64,000 nucleotides of DNA. It comes from Lewinellaceae bacterium. Its GTDB lineage: Bacteria > Bacteroidota > Bacteroidia > Chitinophagales > Saprospiraceae. The stretch covers positions 62,001 to 126,000 of the forward strand of contig JACJYG010000007.1 of assembly GCA_020636215.1 (NCBI GenBank), given 5' to 3'. Position 1 is the stretch's first letter, and each line of letters begins with the position of its first letter. A program made the translations under genes and the position numbers. The notes below the pieces were generated by a model. It saw only the letters and a program-made list of their open reading frames with translations, made no database searches and was not told where the DNA came from. This document shows, in pieces, positions 16,324 to 24,021 of this stretch.

Positions 16324-18069
16324 TCATTTCACAGAAAAGATAACCGCCTGGTAGGGCTTAAGCGATAGGGCCCCGCCACTCCGCTCAACGGACTCATAGT
16401 TATTGATCAGAACTTCGCCCAGGGCGTCGCTTTCCGGGAGCGTGATGTCAGCATTCTGTTCGGAGAAATTCAGGAGCACCAGCATTTTCTGGCCATCCAG
16501 CGTTCTGGTATAAGCATAGATCTGTGGATGCTCCCGTTGTATGATTTGATAATCGCCATACACCAATACAGGGTTATCTTTCCGAAGCTTGACCATCTTT
16601 TTAAAGTAATTCAGACAGCTATTGGGGTCGGCGGTTTCCTTTTCAACGTTTATTTCCAGGTAGTTGGGATTGACCGGTAGCCAGGGGGTACCTGTTGTAA
16701 AACCAGCATTTTCGGAAGTATCCCATTGCATGGGGGTGCGGCCATTATCTCTGGACAAAAACTGGAGGTATTTCATATATAGTTCCAGGTCTCCGCCTTC
16801 TTTGGCCACTTTTTTATACCCATTGATCGCTGCAATGTCTTTGTAGTCTTCTATTTTATCAAAATCAATATTAGTCATGCCCAGCTCATCGCCGTAGTAG
16901 CAGTAAGGCGTACCACGCATGCTGAGGATAAAGGTGTTGAGCATTTTCGAGGAGACATCCCGGAATTCCGGGCTGTCATTACCGTATCGGCTCACCATGC
17001 GGGCATTGTCGTGGTTGGCCAGGAAAATAGACAACCAGCCGTCTTTGGCAAAGGCGCTGTCCCAGCGGGAATAGACCTCTTTAAAATCGGAAAGTTTATA
17101 TCCATCAAGGCTGCTGGCCAGGCCCACGCCTTCAAAATGATAGGCCATTTGCAATTCATTGCGGTCCGCATCCACCAATGCATGCGCATCCTCGAAGGTG
17201 CTGCCGGCGCCTTCTGAAACGGCGAAAACATCATATTTGCTGAGCACCTCGCGGTTCATCTCCTGTAGATATTCATGCAGGTGCGGCCCCATGCCGTAGT
17301 GTTTTATTACATTTCTAACATCTTTTTCATAGCCTTCCGGCAGGACGGGGAAGGTGGTATCTTTTGAGGCAAACTGAAAGGCATCCAGCCGGAATCCGTC
17401 TACGCCTTTTTCCGCCCAGAACTTCATGATGTCATAAACCTCCTGCCTAACCTTAGGATTCTCCCAGTTCAGGTCGGGCTGTTTCCTGGAAAAATAGTGG
17501 AGATAGTAGGCATTGGTCAAAGAATCGTATTGCCAGGCGTCCCCGTTCTCATCAAAATAACTCCAGCGGTAGGGCGGTTTCCCCTTTTCAGCGGGCCACC
17601 AGTGGTAATAGTCCCGGTACGGGTTATCTCTAGAACTTCTGGACTGTTTAAACCATTCGTGCTCATCACTGCTATGATTGACCACCACATCCATGACGAA
17701 CTTGATGCCCCGCTCGTGCATGCCTTTGATCATGGCGTCAAAATCTGCCATGGCGCCAAACTCCGGCATGATGTTGCGGTAGTCGCTGATATCATAACCG
17801 TTATCATCATTCGGTGAGCTATAAATGGGGTTAAGCCACACCATGTTGACGCCCAGGCTTTTAATATAATCCAGCTTTTCAATAATGCCTTTGAGGTCGC
17901 CAACGCCATCGCCGTCCGTATCTTTAAAACTCCGGGGATAGGCCTGGTAGATGATGGCTTCTTTCCACCAGGCGCGCCCAGAGGTGTCCGGGCTTTCGAC
18001 AGGGGCGGGTTGATCGGTGCAGGCTCCTAAGATCATCGCGATTAAAATGGCGTAAGGGATTTTTTTCAT
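16324..18069 (-). CDS. GH13 alpha-glucosidase lipoprotein
   Basis: A 581-aa exported alpha-amylase-family enzyme (oligo-1,6-glucosidase/alpha-glucosidase type) anchored by a lipobox (MILGAC, Cys17). Catalytic residues: nucleophile Asp229 in GVDGFRLDAF, general acid Glu286 in VFAVSEGAG, and transition-state Asp354 in LANHDNARMV. MDVVVNHSSDEHEWF (126-140) is the conserved region I, and IIYQAYPRSFKDTDGDGVGD is typical of GH13 subfamilies that cut short alpha-glucosides. A C-terminal all-beta domain ends in LKPYQAVIFSV. It likely releases glucose from malto- or isomalto-oligosaccharides at the cell surface or periplasm. No SusCD pair is adjacent. Confidence 0.93.
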   Translation of the reverse strand: MKKIPYAILIAMILGACTDQPAPVESPDTSGRAWWKEAIIYQAYPRSFKDTDGDGVGDLKGIIEKLDYIKSLGVNMVWLNPIYSSPNDDNGYDISDYRNIMPEFGAMADFDAMIKGMHERGIKFVMDVVVNHSSDEHEWFKQSRSSRDNPYRDYYHWWPAEKGKPPYRWSYFDENGDAWQYDSLTNAYYLHYFSRKQPDLNWENPKVRQEVYDIMKFWAEKGVDGFRLDAFQFASKDTTFPVLPEGYEKDVRNVIKHYGMGPHLHEYLQEMNREVLSKYDVFAVSEGAGSTFEDAHALVDADRNELQMAYHFEGVGLASSLDGYKLSDFKEVYSRWDSAFAKDGWLSIFLANHDNARMVSRYGNDSPEFRDVSSKMLNTFILSMRGTPYCYYGDELGMTNIDFDKIEDYKDIAAINGYKKVAKEGGDLELYMKYLQFLSRDNGRTPMQWDTSENAGFTTGTPWLPVNPNYLEINVEKETADPNSCLNYFKKMVKLRKDNPVLVYGDYQIIQREHPQIYAYTRTLDGQKMLVLLNFSEQNADITLPESDALGEVLINNYESVERSGGALSLKPYQAVIFSVK

Positions 18070-18168
18070 GGAGGTTGTTGGCTTTTGTGAATGCGTTACG
18101 GTAGCTGCATGCTTGATGGGTAAGCAATGGGAAACGCCTGGTCAAATTACGAAAAATCCGGCCACTTT

Positions 18169-18693
18169 TTATTCTCCCCTATCGTGGAACATGCGCTCAA
18201 AGGCATCATAAACGGCCTGATGAAGGGCATCTCCGTGGTTTTTATTTTTAAGAAATTCAAAATAGAGCTGGGTGTTTTGGCCACCGATCCGTTTCAGCTT
18301 GGAATACAGCTCCTTTGTCGTTCGTTCCATCACCTTGCCTTCTTTTCCGACGGCAATGTAAACTGATTTTTTATCTGGATAGGGCTTAGGATTGAATTCC
18401 AGCAGAGACTCATTATCCCACCACAAACTTGGGCTTACTATGATGTAATGGTCCATTAATTCCGGTTTCTTAAATAGGATCTCTGTTGCCAGCAGCCCGC
18501 CAAGCGATTGCCCTATCAATGTCCTTTCCGGTTCCGTCTTATAGTTTTCTTCTATAAAGGGTTGCAATTCTGATTCAATAAAGTTGATGAACACTTCGGA
18601 CCCACCGGTTGTAGGAAAGTCTTTTTTGTCCTGTTCATTATTTGTAGGATAGGTGAAATCTCTTTTCCGGTCAATATTGGATATCCCAACAAC
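18169..18693 (-). pseudogene. 5'-truncated alpha/beta-hydrolase (esterase) fragment
   Basis: Coding homology runs from VVGISNIDRKRDF through the nucleophile elbow GQSLGG to the catalytic-His region NHGDALHQAVYDAF. The N-terminal ~100 residues of a COG2819-type esterase are missing. The longest frame with a start is GTG 18594 (141 aa), but clear family sequence continues upstream to an in-frame TGA at 18694-18696; a +1 frame there reads MKTPEL, suggesting a frameshift. The upstream DNA belongs to another gene, so this is a broken remnant. Confidence 0.7.
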
Positions 18694-18749
18694 TCAGGGG
18701 TCTTCATTTGCCCAGGTATTTCTCTTTAATAATATTTTCCTTTATAACT

Positions 18750-19166
18750 TCATTGCATTATAATCAAAAGGCAGGCCATAAAGAAACATGCAGCCGTGGC
18801 CAGCACGCCAAAAAATGGGATCCTGAACCAATATTTTTTCGCCAGGAACAGGTAAAAGCCGATGCTTGCCAGGTTCAAGATCCACAAGCTCACGGACTTT
18901 TGGTAGAGTTCAAATGACTCGATGGAAAGAATGATGTTGGCAAGCCCGATGAAGATGGCGCCCAGGCTGTGGCTGGCATTGAAACCAACCCAGGCTTTCC
19001 AGATTGTCGTCCTTTTGGTGAGGATCGGGCTGGAGTTTTTCATGAGCGCATCCGTCTCCGGATTTCTGCTTGAAAACTTGTCCGAGAAGAAGGTATAATA
19101 CAGGTGGATACTGCCCAGGAAGGCCAGGATCAAGCTGCCAAATACGATTAAACAGGGTGCGATCAT
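18750..19166 (-). CDS. four-helix membrane protein (possibly LIC_13387-like)
   Basis: A 138-aa protein with four hydrophobic segments (~3-25, 65-85, 92-108, 115-137) and a conserved-looking loop WKAWVGFNASHSLGAIFIGL. I associate the 'GSIHLYYTF...GFNASHSLG' pattern with small uncharacterised membrane proteins of the LIC_13387 type; this is from memory. Its ATG directly follows the TAA of the upstream lipoprotein gene (19167-19520), so the two are co-transcribed and probably translationally coupled. Function unknown. Confidence 0.7.
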   Translation of the reverse strand: MIAPCLIVFGSLILAFLGSIHLYYTFFSDKFSSRNPETDALMKNSSPILTKRTTIWKAWVGFNASHSLGAIFIGLANIILSIESFELYQKSVSLWILNLASIGFYLFLAKKYWFRIPFFGVLATAACFFMACLLIIMQ

Positions 19167-19520
19167 TTACCGACTTTTTACCAAAAGGATCTCCTCGATC
19201 GTACCCGCTCTGTTCATGCGAAGTAAAAGAGAGTCATTCCGGAGTTTAGCGATCTTTACTTTCTTCTCCGCTTTTCCATCTTCTATGGTGTGCAAATTGT
19301 CTCCGGAGATCCAATATTTCCCTTTTTCAGTGGATGTTCCGGAGCTGGCCTCATACCGGCCGTCTTCATCAAATGAAAAGGAAACCTGCGCATCAATTAT
19401 TTTATCATTGGTGATGTCCTTCCACTCCAGGCCGGCCCACTGGCCGATGAGCTGAGCTTCCTCAAATTTGCTGGCGCAGCCAAGCATCAGAACCAATGCT
19501 ACTACCATTAGCTTTCTCAT
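19167..19520 (-). CDS. small lipoprotein, lipocalin-like
   Basis: A 117-aa protein with a short signal and lipobox (ALVLMLGC, Cys15). The mature part (LIGQWAGLEWKD...VSFSFDEDGRYEAS...KGKYWISGDNL) has the beta-strand pattern of small lipocalin-like proteins in Bacteroidota. No ligand can be inferred. It is the first gene of a two-gene unit with the four-helix membrane protein, with the stop and next start abutting. Confidence 0.7.
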   Translation of the reverse strand: MRKLMVVALVLMLGCASKFEEAQLIGQWAGLEWKDITNDKIIDAQVSFSFDEDGRYEASSGTSTEKGKYWISGDNLHTIEDGKAEKKVKIAKLRNDSLLLRMNRAGTIEEILLVKSR

Positions 19521-19588
19521 TGATTGATTTTTTTACAAGTATACACTTTTGGAAGCAGTCCGGAAAGTAAGGTAGCGCTTACTACGAT

Positions 19589-19740
19589 TTACATTTTTTG
19601 TCCTTTGACCAACAACATCGATTGGACGGACTTATTTTTCAAATGCAGGAATTGTAAACGGCTGTCGTCCTGCATAAAGTCATTCAGGTTTTGTTCGGAA
19701 TCAAAGGACAGGAAATGGATTTCGTAGGGTATTTCTTTTA
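19589..19740 (-). pseudogene. C-terminal fragment of a small alpha-beta-barrel protein (monooxygenase/DUF1330-like)
   Basis: The end of a frame reading EIPYEIHFLSFDSEQNLNDF...SMLLVKGQKM resembles the last ~45 residues of small dimeric alpha-beta-barrel proteins. There is no native start: upstream the frame enters the Fic remnant in another frame and then the ACGT array. Called a fragment with modest confidence. Confidence 0.45.
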
Positions 19741-19806
19741 TCTCCCGATTTTTCAAGCAGGCCCAAGCGGACCCCTTCCCGGAGGTCTCTGCTGGCAGTA
19801 GTGGCC
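19701..19806 (-). pseudogene. C-terminal remnant of a Fic protein
   Basis: Reading from 19806 leftward, one frame gives SATTASRDLREGVRLGLLEK followed by SGDKRNT and, after a divergent tail, a stop at 19701-19703. This matches the C-terminal winged-helix end of the intact Fic protein at 60192-61151 almost residue for residue, with many synonymous differences. The rest of the Fic gene is absent. Confidence 0.8.
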
Positions 19807-19807
19807 G

Positions 19808-19848
19808 ACGTTCGACGTGTTGACGTTCCAACGTACAACGTACGACGT
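19808..19848. repeat. ACGT tetramer array, 7-8 bp period
   Basis: Six ACGT tetramers start at 19808, 19815, 19823, 19831, 19838 and 19845, separated by 3-4 variable bases. The array lies between the Fic remnant and the end of the next minus-strand gene. Confidence 0.8.
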
Positions 19849-19851
19849 GCG

Positions 19852-20826
19852 TCACTCCCCCGCATTTTTCTTCTTCAAATAATTATCCCAGGCCTCCTGG
19901 CCGAGCAAACCGTTTTCCGCCAGAATTTTTCTCAGGGTGGGCTCCAGTCCCGTTGCTACGGCATTTTCCTTGATCCGGAGGGTCAGTTCGTCGTACGATT
20001 GCTGGTTTGGCATCTCGAAGATCTGGGCGGACATCAAAGAAGAGATCCGGATATATTTCCGCCGCTGGTACCAGACGAAGCCGATGATGCCCAAAGCGAT
20101 CACCCCTACGATAATCAGTAATTCCTTGGCGTTTTTCTGGATGAAGCTGACATTGGATTGCAAAGAGGGGTTAATGTCGTTGTTCATCCGGTTGACGATA
20201 GTGACCATGGCTGAGTCGACGATGGCCCGGATCGCTTCGTTGGTTCGGGGGCCGAGCAAACGATCGCGAATGATGGCGGCCGAGCTATCGGTGAGTGCAT
20301 TGGCGATGCTTTCCTGCAACAGCCGCTGGAGGGCTTCGCTCGTTTCTGTACCAATCAGTTCTTCCCGCAAACGCCCGATCAGCCTGCTGGTTGCTTCGCT
20401 ATCCAACTGCAGAAAGAGGCTGTCGATGATCTTGCTGACTTCCTGATTACCAGCCTCTCCGGCACTGGCTAGCAGGGAGTTGGCCAAGCCCGAAAGGCTG
20501 TCTCTGAAAGCCGGATCCGACAGATTTTCTTTCAACGAAAGGAAGAACTTGTCGACGAGCGTATCCACTTCCATGGTGGCGAGCTTACTGTCTAAACTGG
20601 CCGCCATTTCTGTCACCAAGCTGCTGACCAGTTTTTTGATCTTCTCCTGATTGATACTGTCCGCCAAGCCCGAAGAGAGGCCGGAAACCAGGTTGTAACC
20701 GATCGAATCGGTTTGCTCATTCAAACCCGCGCCCATCCGGCTGCCCATATCGTTAAACATCCCGCAGCCGAAGCCTAGAATAGTGGTAGTAAGCAGAAAA
20801 AGCGGAAGCCAGTACCTCGTGTTCAT
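19852..20826 (-). CDS. exported helical protein with C-terminal membrane segment
   Basis: A 324-aa protein. The start at 20826 (MNTRYWLPLFLLTTTILGFGC) is chosen because it gives a signal peptide with a possible lipobox; a longer frame begins 26 codons upstream. The mature part is a long amphipathic helical region rich in Ser/Leu/Asp (LVSSLVTEMAASLDSKL; IIDSLFLQLDSEATSRLI). A single membrane span follows at ~235-255 (ELLIIVGVIALGIIGFVWY) with a basic stop-transfer (QRRKY) and a ~70-residue tail. I do not recognise the family. It could be an envelope coiled-coil or tether protein. Confidence 0.65.
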   Translation of the reverse strand: MNTRYWLPLFLLTTTILGFGCGMFNDMGSRMGAGLNEQTDSIGYNLVSGLSSGLADSINQEKIKKLVSSLVTEMAASLDSKLATMEVDTLVDKFFLSLKENLSDPAFRDSLSGLANSLLASAGEAGNQEVSKIIDSLFLQLDSEATSRLIGRLREELIGTETSEALQRLLQESIANALTDSSAAIIRDRLLGPRTNEAIRAIVDSAMVTIVNRMNNDINPSLQSNVSFIQKNAKELLIIVGVIALGIIGFVWYQRRKYIRISSLMSAQIFEMPNQQSYDELTLRIKENAVATGLEPTLRKILAENGLLGQEAWDNYLKKKNAGE

Positions 20827-21198
20827 GACGTGATTTTTTGGAAGTTTTATGCTGAAAACCATTATACATGCAGGCAATGCAGCTTCCGGATAGAGCGTGT
20901 TCAAATTTTTTACATCTGAAAAAGCAGGTCAATGGTGTGTCTTGTGAGTGCCCAAACTTACAGGAGAGGTAAATGCAATTTGAACGGCTCACCGAGGGCC
21001 AATTTGGAGCAATACATCGTGCTCCTGCTCCCGTCTTTGTTGGTTCCACCACCTTGTTCGTCTCTCTTCAGCGGCATTCCGCAGCTTTGACAATTTTTAT
21101 AGGCCTGTGTCATCCTCATATAGATTTATTTTTCGCTGAAACAGGATTTTTTGGTCTTTGCCTCAACCTCCTCAACCCTCTCAACCCTCTCAACCCTC
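20827..21198. other. gene-free interval between the helical membrane protein and rnpA
   Basis: About 370 bp. Apart from the nonamer array at its right end I see no gene, RNA or clear promoter. Confidence 0.5.
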
Positions 21199-21206
21199 TT
21201 AACTCC
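21162..21206. repeat. nonamer array CTCAACCCT
   Basis: Five 9-bp units (CTCAACCTC, three CTCAACCCT, CTTAACTCC). The last unit overlaps the rnpA stop codon, so on the minus strand it forms the start of the rnpA 3' region. Confidence 0.8.
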
Positions 21207-21588
21207 CAACCTTCTTCTCCGCCCGCCAGATCATCTGTTTCATCGCCTTTTCGATCTCCGGGTAGGGCAGGGGTTCTGTGGCGGTGTAGAGCACGAGGAA
21301 GGCAATTTGGTGCTCCTTGTTTTTCAGGGCGCGGTAGAGGCGGTGTTTGTGGAGGCGCCAGGCTTCGCGTATTTGCCGGCGGATGCGGTTGCGGTGCACG
21401 GCTTTGGGGAATTTCTTTTTGGGGACGCTCACGGTGAACTGCACGGGGTATTCGCTGCGCCGTGCTGGCATCGGCATATAGATCAGCCGCAGGGGGTACT
21501 GTCCGAAAGACTGCCCTTCTTTGAATAACAACCCGATGGCCTTGCGGCTTTTCAGGCGTTCTCCCCGGTCGAATGTGTATTGCGGCAT
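21199..21588 (-). CDS. rnpA: ribonuclease P protein component
   Basis: A 129-aa basic protein that binds RNase P RNA for tRNA 5' maturation. The start at 21588 (MPQYTFDRGERLKSRKAIG) is chosen over a longer frame because the family begins at this 'F.K.ERLKS' segment. Central FTVSVPKKKFPKAVHRNRIR and the signature RNRIRRQIREAWR are intact. rpmH is not upstream as it is in many bacteria; the adjacent 600 bp hold repeat DNA instead. Confidence 0.93.
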   Translation of the reverse strand: MPQYTFDRGERLKSRKAIGLLFKEGQSFGQYPLRLIYMPMPARRSEYPVQFTVSVPKKKFPKAVHRNRIRRQIREAWRLHKHRLYRALKNKEHQIAFLVLYTATEPLPYPEIEKAMKQMIWRAEKKVGS

Positions 21589-22214
21589 GGCGGCAAGATG
21601 TGTGTTTTTTTGTTGCTGGACAATAGTATTGTAAAGATATAGGTTATTTTCCACTACTATTTTGAATGGTTTTCTGGGGCTTCTCCGGATGGTATCTCCA
21701 AGCCAGCAAAATAACTATGGGAATCAAGGGCTAAAATCAAAGAGACTACCCCTGGCAGGGAAGAGTAAGCCAGGTTTGAGCCCTGTAAGGGCGATAGGGG
21801 CCCTCGGTTTTTTGTTATGCCCCTTTGGGGCGAGCTGAGGGGGGGGTAGCGCCCAGGACTTCGCCCTGAGGTAATCTGCAATAGCCTTTCAGGCAAAGTA
21901 GCGGCTCCGCCGGCTGGCTGCCTTGGCCTCAGGGCTTTCCCTACCGCATAAGGGCAGAAACCAGGATTGGGCCACTGGGGGATTTGGCCCTTGATTTACA
22001 TAACCGTATAGCTCGTATCCATGCCGCAAGAGCGGAGCCCAAAGCCTTATGATAGGGGTATTCTTCTTCAGTTTCGTACGCTCCTCAACCCCAATAAAAA
22101 CAGGCATCCTGAATTTTTTTTAAAAAAAGTGGCTCAAAATTTATGGAATTTTTCCGATTTCGCGTCTACTGCTATTGATAAGCAATTTTTTTTACCCTTA
22201 AAACCATTCCGATC
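21589..22214. other. 626-bp gene-free interval with repeat DNA
   Basis: Open frames here (for example 21657-21896 on the minus strand) show no signal of real proteins. The interval contains AGCCCTgtaAGGGCG-like small palindromes and the dispersed element at 21886-21990. No tRNA or rpmH was found. Confidence 0.6.
21886..21990 (+). repeat. dispersed repeat shared with 53960-54090
   Basis: Shares CCTTTCAGGCAAAGT, GGCTCCGCCGG and the run CATAAGGG..AAACCAGGATTG with the copy at ~53960-54090, in the same order and orientation. No coding potential. Confidence 0.65.
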
Positions 22215-22451
22215 ATGGAAAAGAAGTTATTATTTTCCGAAACCTTGAAGGGCAGTGGCCGCACCTATTTCTTTGACCTCAAGGAGGCCAGCAATGGCAA
22301 GCCTTTCCTCTCTATTGTAGGCAGCAACAAGAACCAGGAGGGCGAATACGAGCGCGTCCGCCTGCTGGTTTTCTCTGATGATTTCGAAAAGTTTACCGAA
22401 GTACTCAACAAGGCCGTCACCCATCAGGCCAATGCTTCCGAGGCTGCCTGA
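22215..22451 (+). CDS. PUR family protein (DUF3276-like) nucleic-acid-binding protein
   Basis: A 78-aa protein with one PUR-like repeat: LFSETLKGSGRTYFFDLKEA, then KPFLSIVGSNK and VRLLVFSDDFEKFTEVLNKA. The 'R.YFFD.K......YL.I.ES' arrangement is that of Bacteroidota PUR-alpha-like proteins, which bind single-stranded nucleic acid. It is slightly shorter than the usual 85-130 aa. Monocistronic, with a clear ATG at 22215. Confidence 0.85.
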   Translation: MEKKLLFSETLKGSGRTYFFDLKEASNGKPFLSIVGSNKNQEGEYERVRLLVFSDDFEKFTEVLNKAVTHQANASEAA

Positions 22452-22816
22452 ATTGTAATCCCAACACTTTAGCTGTAGTTTTTTTTGGGAGTTGTGGGAA
22501 GTTCCTGCCTCTTTGCCGGGTATACTATGCTCTGAATAAAAGAGGTAGGGCCCCACTGCTCTGAAATGATTTCTCGTATTTCATTATTTCTGCTGCGAAG
22601 GACACTGGCATGGCGTATTCGGTGCAAGGCAGAATGGAGAGGGCCTTGCTTTGGAATGAAGGATGGATAGCCCTATTCAAGCCAGCTTTGGGCAGCTAAC
22701 ATCTGCCCACTGGCTTCCCGATCTCGATCCACCGGATCTCGTCGGGATGAAAAGCTGCGGTGCGCCTTTTCAACTGCCTACTGCCCCGGTTCCTTCGCGG
22801 CTAATTTTCCAATGCT
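22452..22816. other. 365-bp gene-free interval upstream of radC
   Basis: Holds copy 2 of the four-copy hairpin element (22714-22773). Nothing else recognised. Confidence 0.5.
22714..22773 (-). repeat. dispersed 60-bp hairpin element, copy 2
   Basis: Reverse-complement copy of the element at 5606-5670, with GATCC(acc)GGATC core and AAAGCTGCGGTGCGCCTTTT flank. This is the only copy not placed directly after a gene in its own orientation. Confidence 0.75.
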
Positions 22817-23524
22817 ATGCAAGCCTACATACCCTCCAAACTAGCCATTACGAGTTGGGCGGAAGAGGACCGTCCGCGCGAAAAAATGCTGACTAAAGGT
22901 AAGTCCCATCTTTCCGAAGCGGAGCTGCTGGCCATCCTGCTGGGCTCCGGATCCAGAGAGGAGACGGCCGTTGGGCTGGCGCAGCGCATCCTCAATGCGG
23001 CCGACAACAATCTGCACGAGCTTGGCAAACGTTCTATCGCCGAACTCGTGGCGGGGTTCAAAGGGGTGGGAGAGGCCAAGGCCATTGCTATAGTCGCCGC
23101 CCTCGAACTGGGCCGCCGCCGGCAGCTCTCCCGAATCCGGGAGAAGCCACAGGTTACCTGTAGCCGTGACGCCTTCAACGCCATCGCCCCACTGCTCATG
23201 GACCTGCCCCACGAGGAGTTCTGGATATTGGTGCTCAACCGCGCCAACCGCATCCTCGGGCGCGAACAGATCAGCCAGGGCGGCACTGCCGGCACCGTGG
23301 TGGACGCCAAGATGGTCTTCCGCAAAGCGCTCGAAGCGCAGGCCAGCTCTATCGTACTGTGCCACAACCACCCCAGCGGCAACCTCCAGCCCAGCCAGGC
23401 TGATATCGACCTGACGCGCAAACTCAAACAGGCCGGCGAAACCCTCGATATCCTCGTCCTCGACCACCTCATTGTCTCCGAAAGCGGCTATTACAGCTTT
23501 GCGGATGAGGGATTGCTGGGGTGA
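22817..23524 (+). CDS. radC: RadC family JAB-domain protein
   Basis: A 235-aa protein. An N-terminal helix-hairpin-helix part (LSEAELLAILLGSG, IAELVAGFKGVGEAKAIAI) precedes a JAB/MPN metalloprotease-like domain with the zinc motif LCHNHPSGNLQPSQAD (His183, His185, Asp196). FWILVLNRANRILG is typical of RadC. Despite the name, a direct role in DNA repair is doubtful in the family; the biochemical function is unsettled. Complete and of normal length. Confidence 0.94.
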   Translation: MQAYIPSKLAITSWAEEDRPREKMLTKGKSHLSEAELLAILLGSGSREETAVGLAQRILNAADNNLHELGKRSIAELVAGFKGVGEAKAIAIVAALELGRRRQLSRIREKPQVTCSRDAFNAIAPLLMDLPHEEFWILVLNRANRILGREQISQGGTAGTVVDAKMVFRKALEAQASSIVLCHNHPSGNLQPSQADIDLTRKLKQAGETLDILVLDHLIVSESGYYSFADEGLLG

Positions 23525-23677
23525 TACTCTTCCAGATGTGGTGGAAACTGTGGATGCTCGCTCCTGATGGGAACGGGTGTAATGGATGCGCTCGAACTAT
23601 CAATGTTAATTTTATTTATCCTGAATGGCCGATATGCGACATTCCGACTTGAACATAAACCCTTAAAACCTCTGCTT

Positions 23678-23866
23678 ATGTCTAACGTAAAAACCCGCGA
23701 GCAGATCGCCAGCGAATTTGGGATCAGCCGCAAGACGCTCTATAACTGGTTGAAGGATGAAAAACTACCCATCAAAGGGCGCCTGGTGTCGCCCAAGGAG
23801 CAGAAAGTAATCTATGACAAGTTTGGCAAGCCGAACAAAGGAAGGAATAAATGGGCGGATGGCTAG
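23678..23866 (+). CDS. small helix-turn-helix protein
   Basis: A 62-aa protein, taking ATG 23678 (MSNVKTREQIASEFGISRKT) rather than the longer frame from 23567. It contains one HTH: REQIASEFGISRKTLYNWLKDEKL, in the style of a phage excisionase or transposase/terminase HTH. The basic C-terminus (FGKPNKGRNKW) could contact DNA. No dimerisation domain or partner gene is adjacent. Role unknown; probably a DNA-binding regulator. Confidence 0.6.
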   Translation: MSNVKTREQIASEFGISRKTLYNWLKDEKLPIKGRLVSPKEQKVIYDKFGKPNKGRNKWADG

Positions 23867-24005
23867 CTGGCTGGGCCGAACCATGAAATTTGACCAGGCG
23901 CTAAAACTAAACAGTGGTTGTCGCGTTCCACAAGAGTTGGTTGTTCGTTGTCAGTTATTTATTGTTAGTTGGCGACGGATTGACGGTAGGCAGCCCATTT
24001 TTCAA

Positions 24006-24013
24006 TACCTTTG
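24006..24013 (+). promoter_or_regulatory. candidate -7 element (TACCTTTG) directly before ABC exporter
   Basis: An exact TAnnTTTG match ending 8 bp before the chosen ATG (24022). A TTG lies 23 bp upstream. If used, the mRNA would be leaderless or nearly so. Confidence 0.3.
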
Positions 24014-24021
24014 ATTACAAG

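Noticed and set aside
21657..22107. Two overlapping minus-strand frames (79 and 72 aa)
   Set aside because: They lie in dispersed repeat DNA with small palindromes and show no protein-like pattern.
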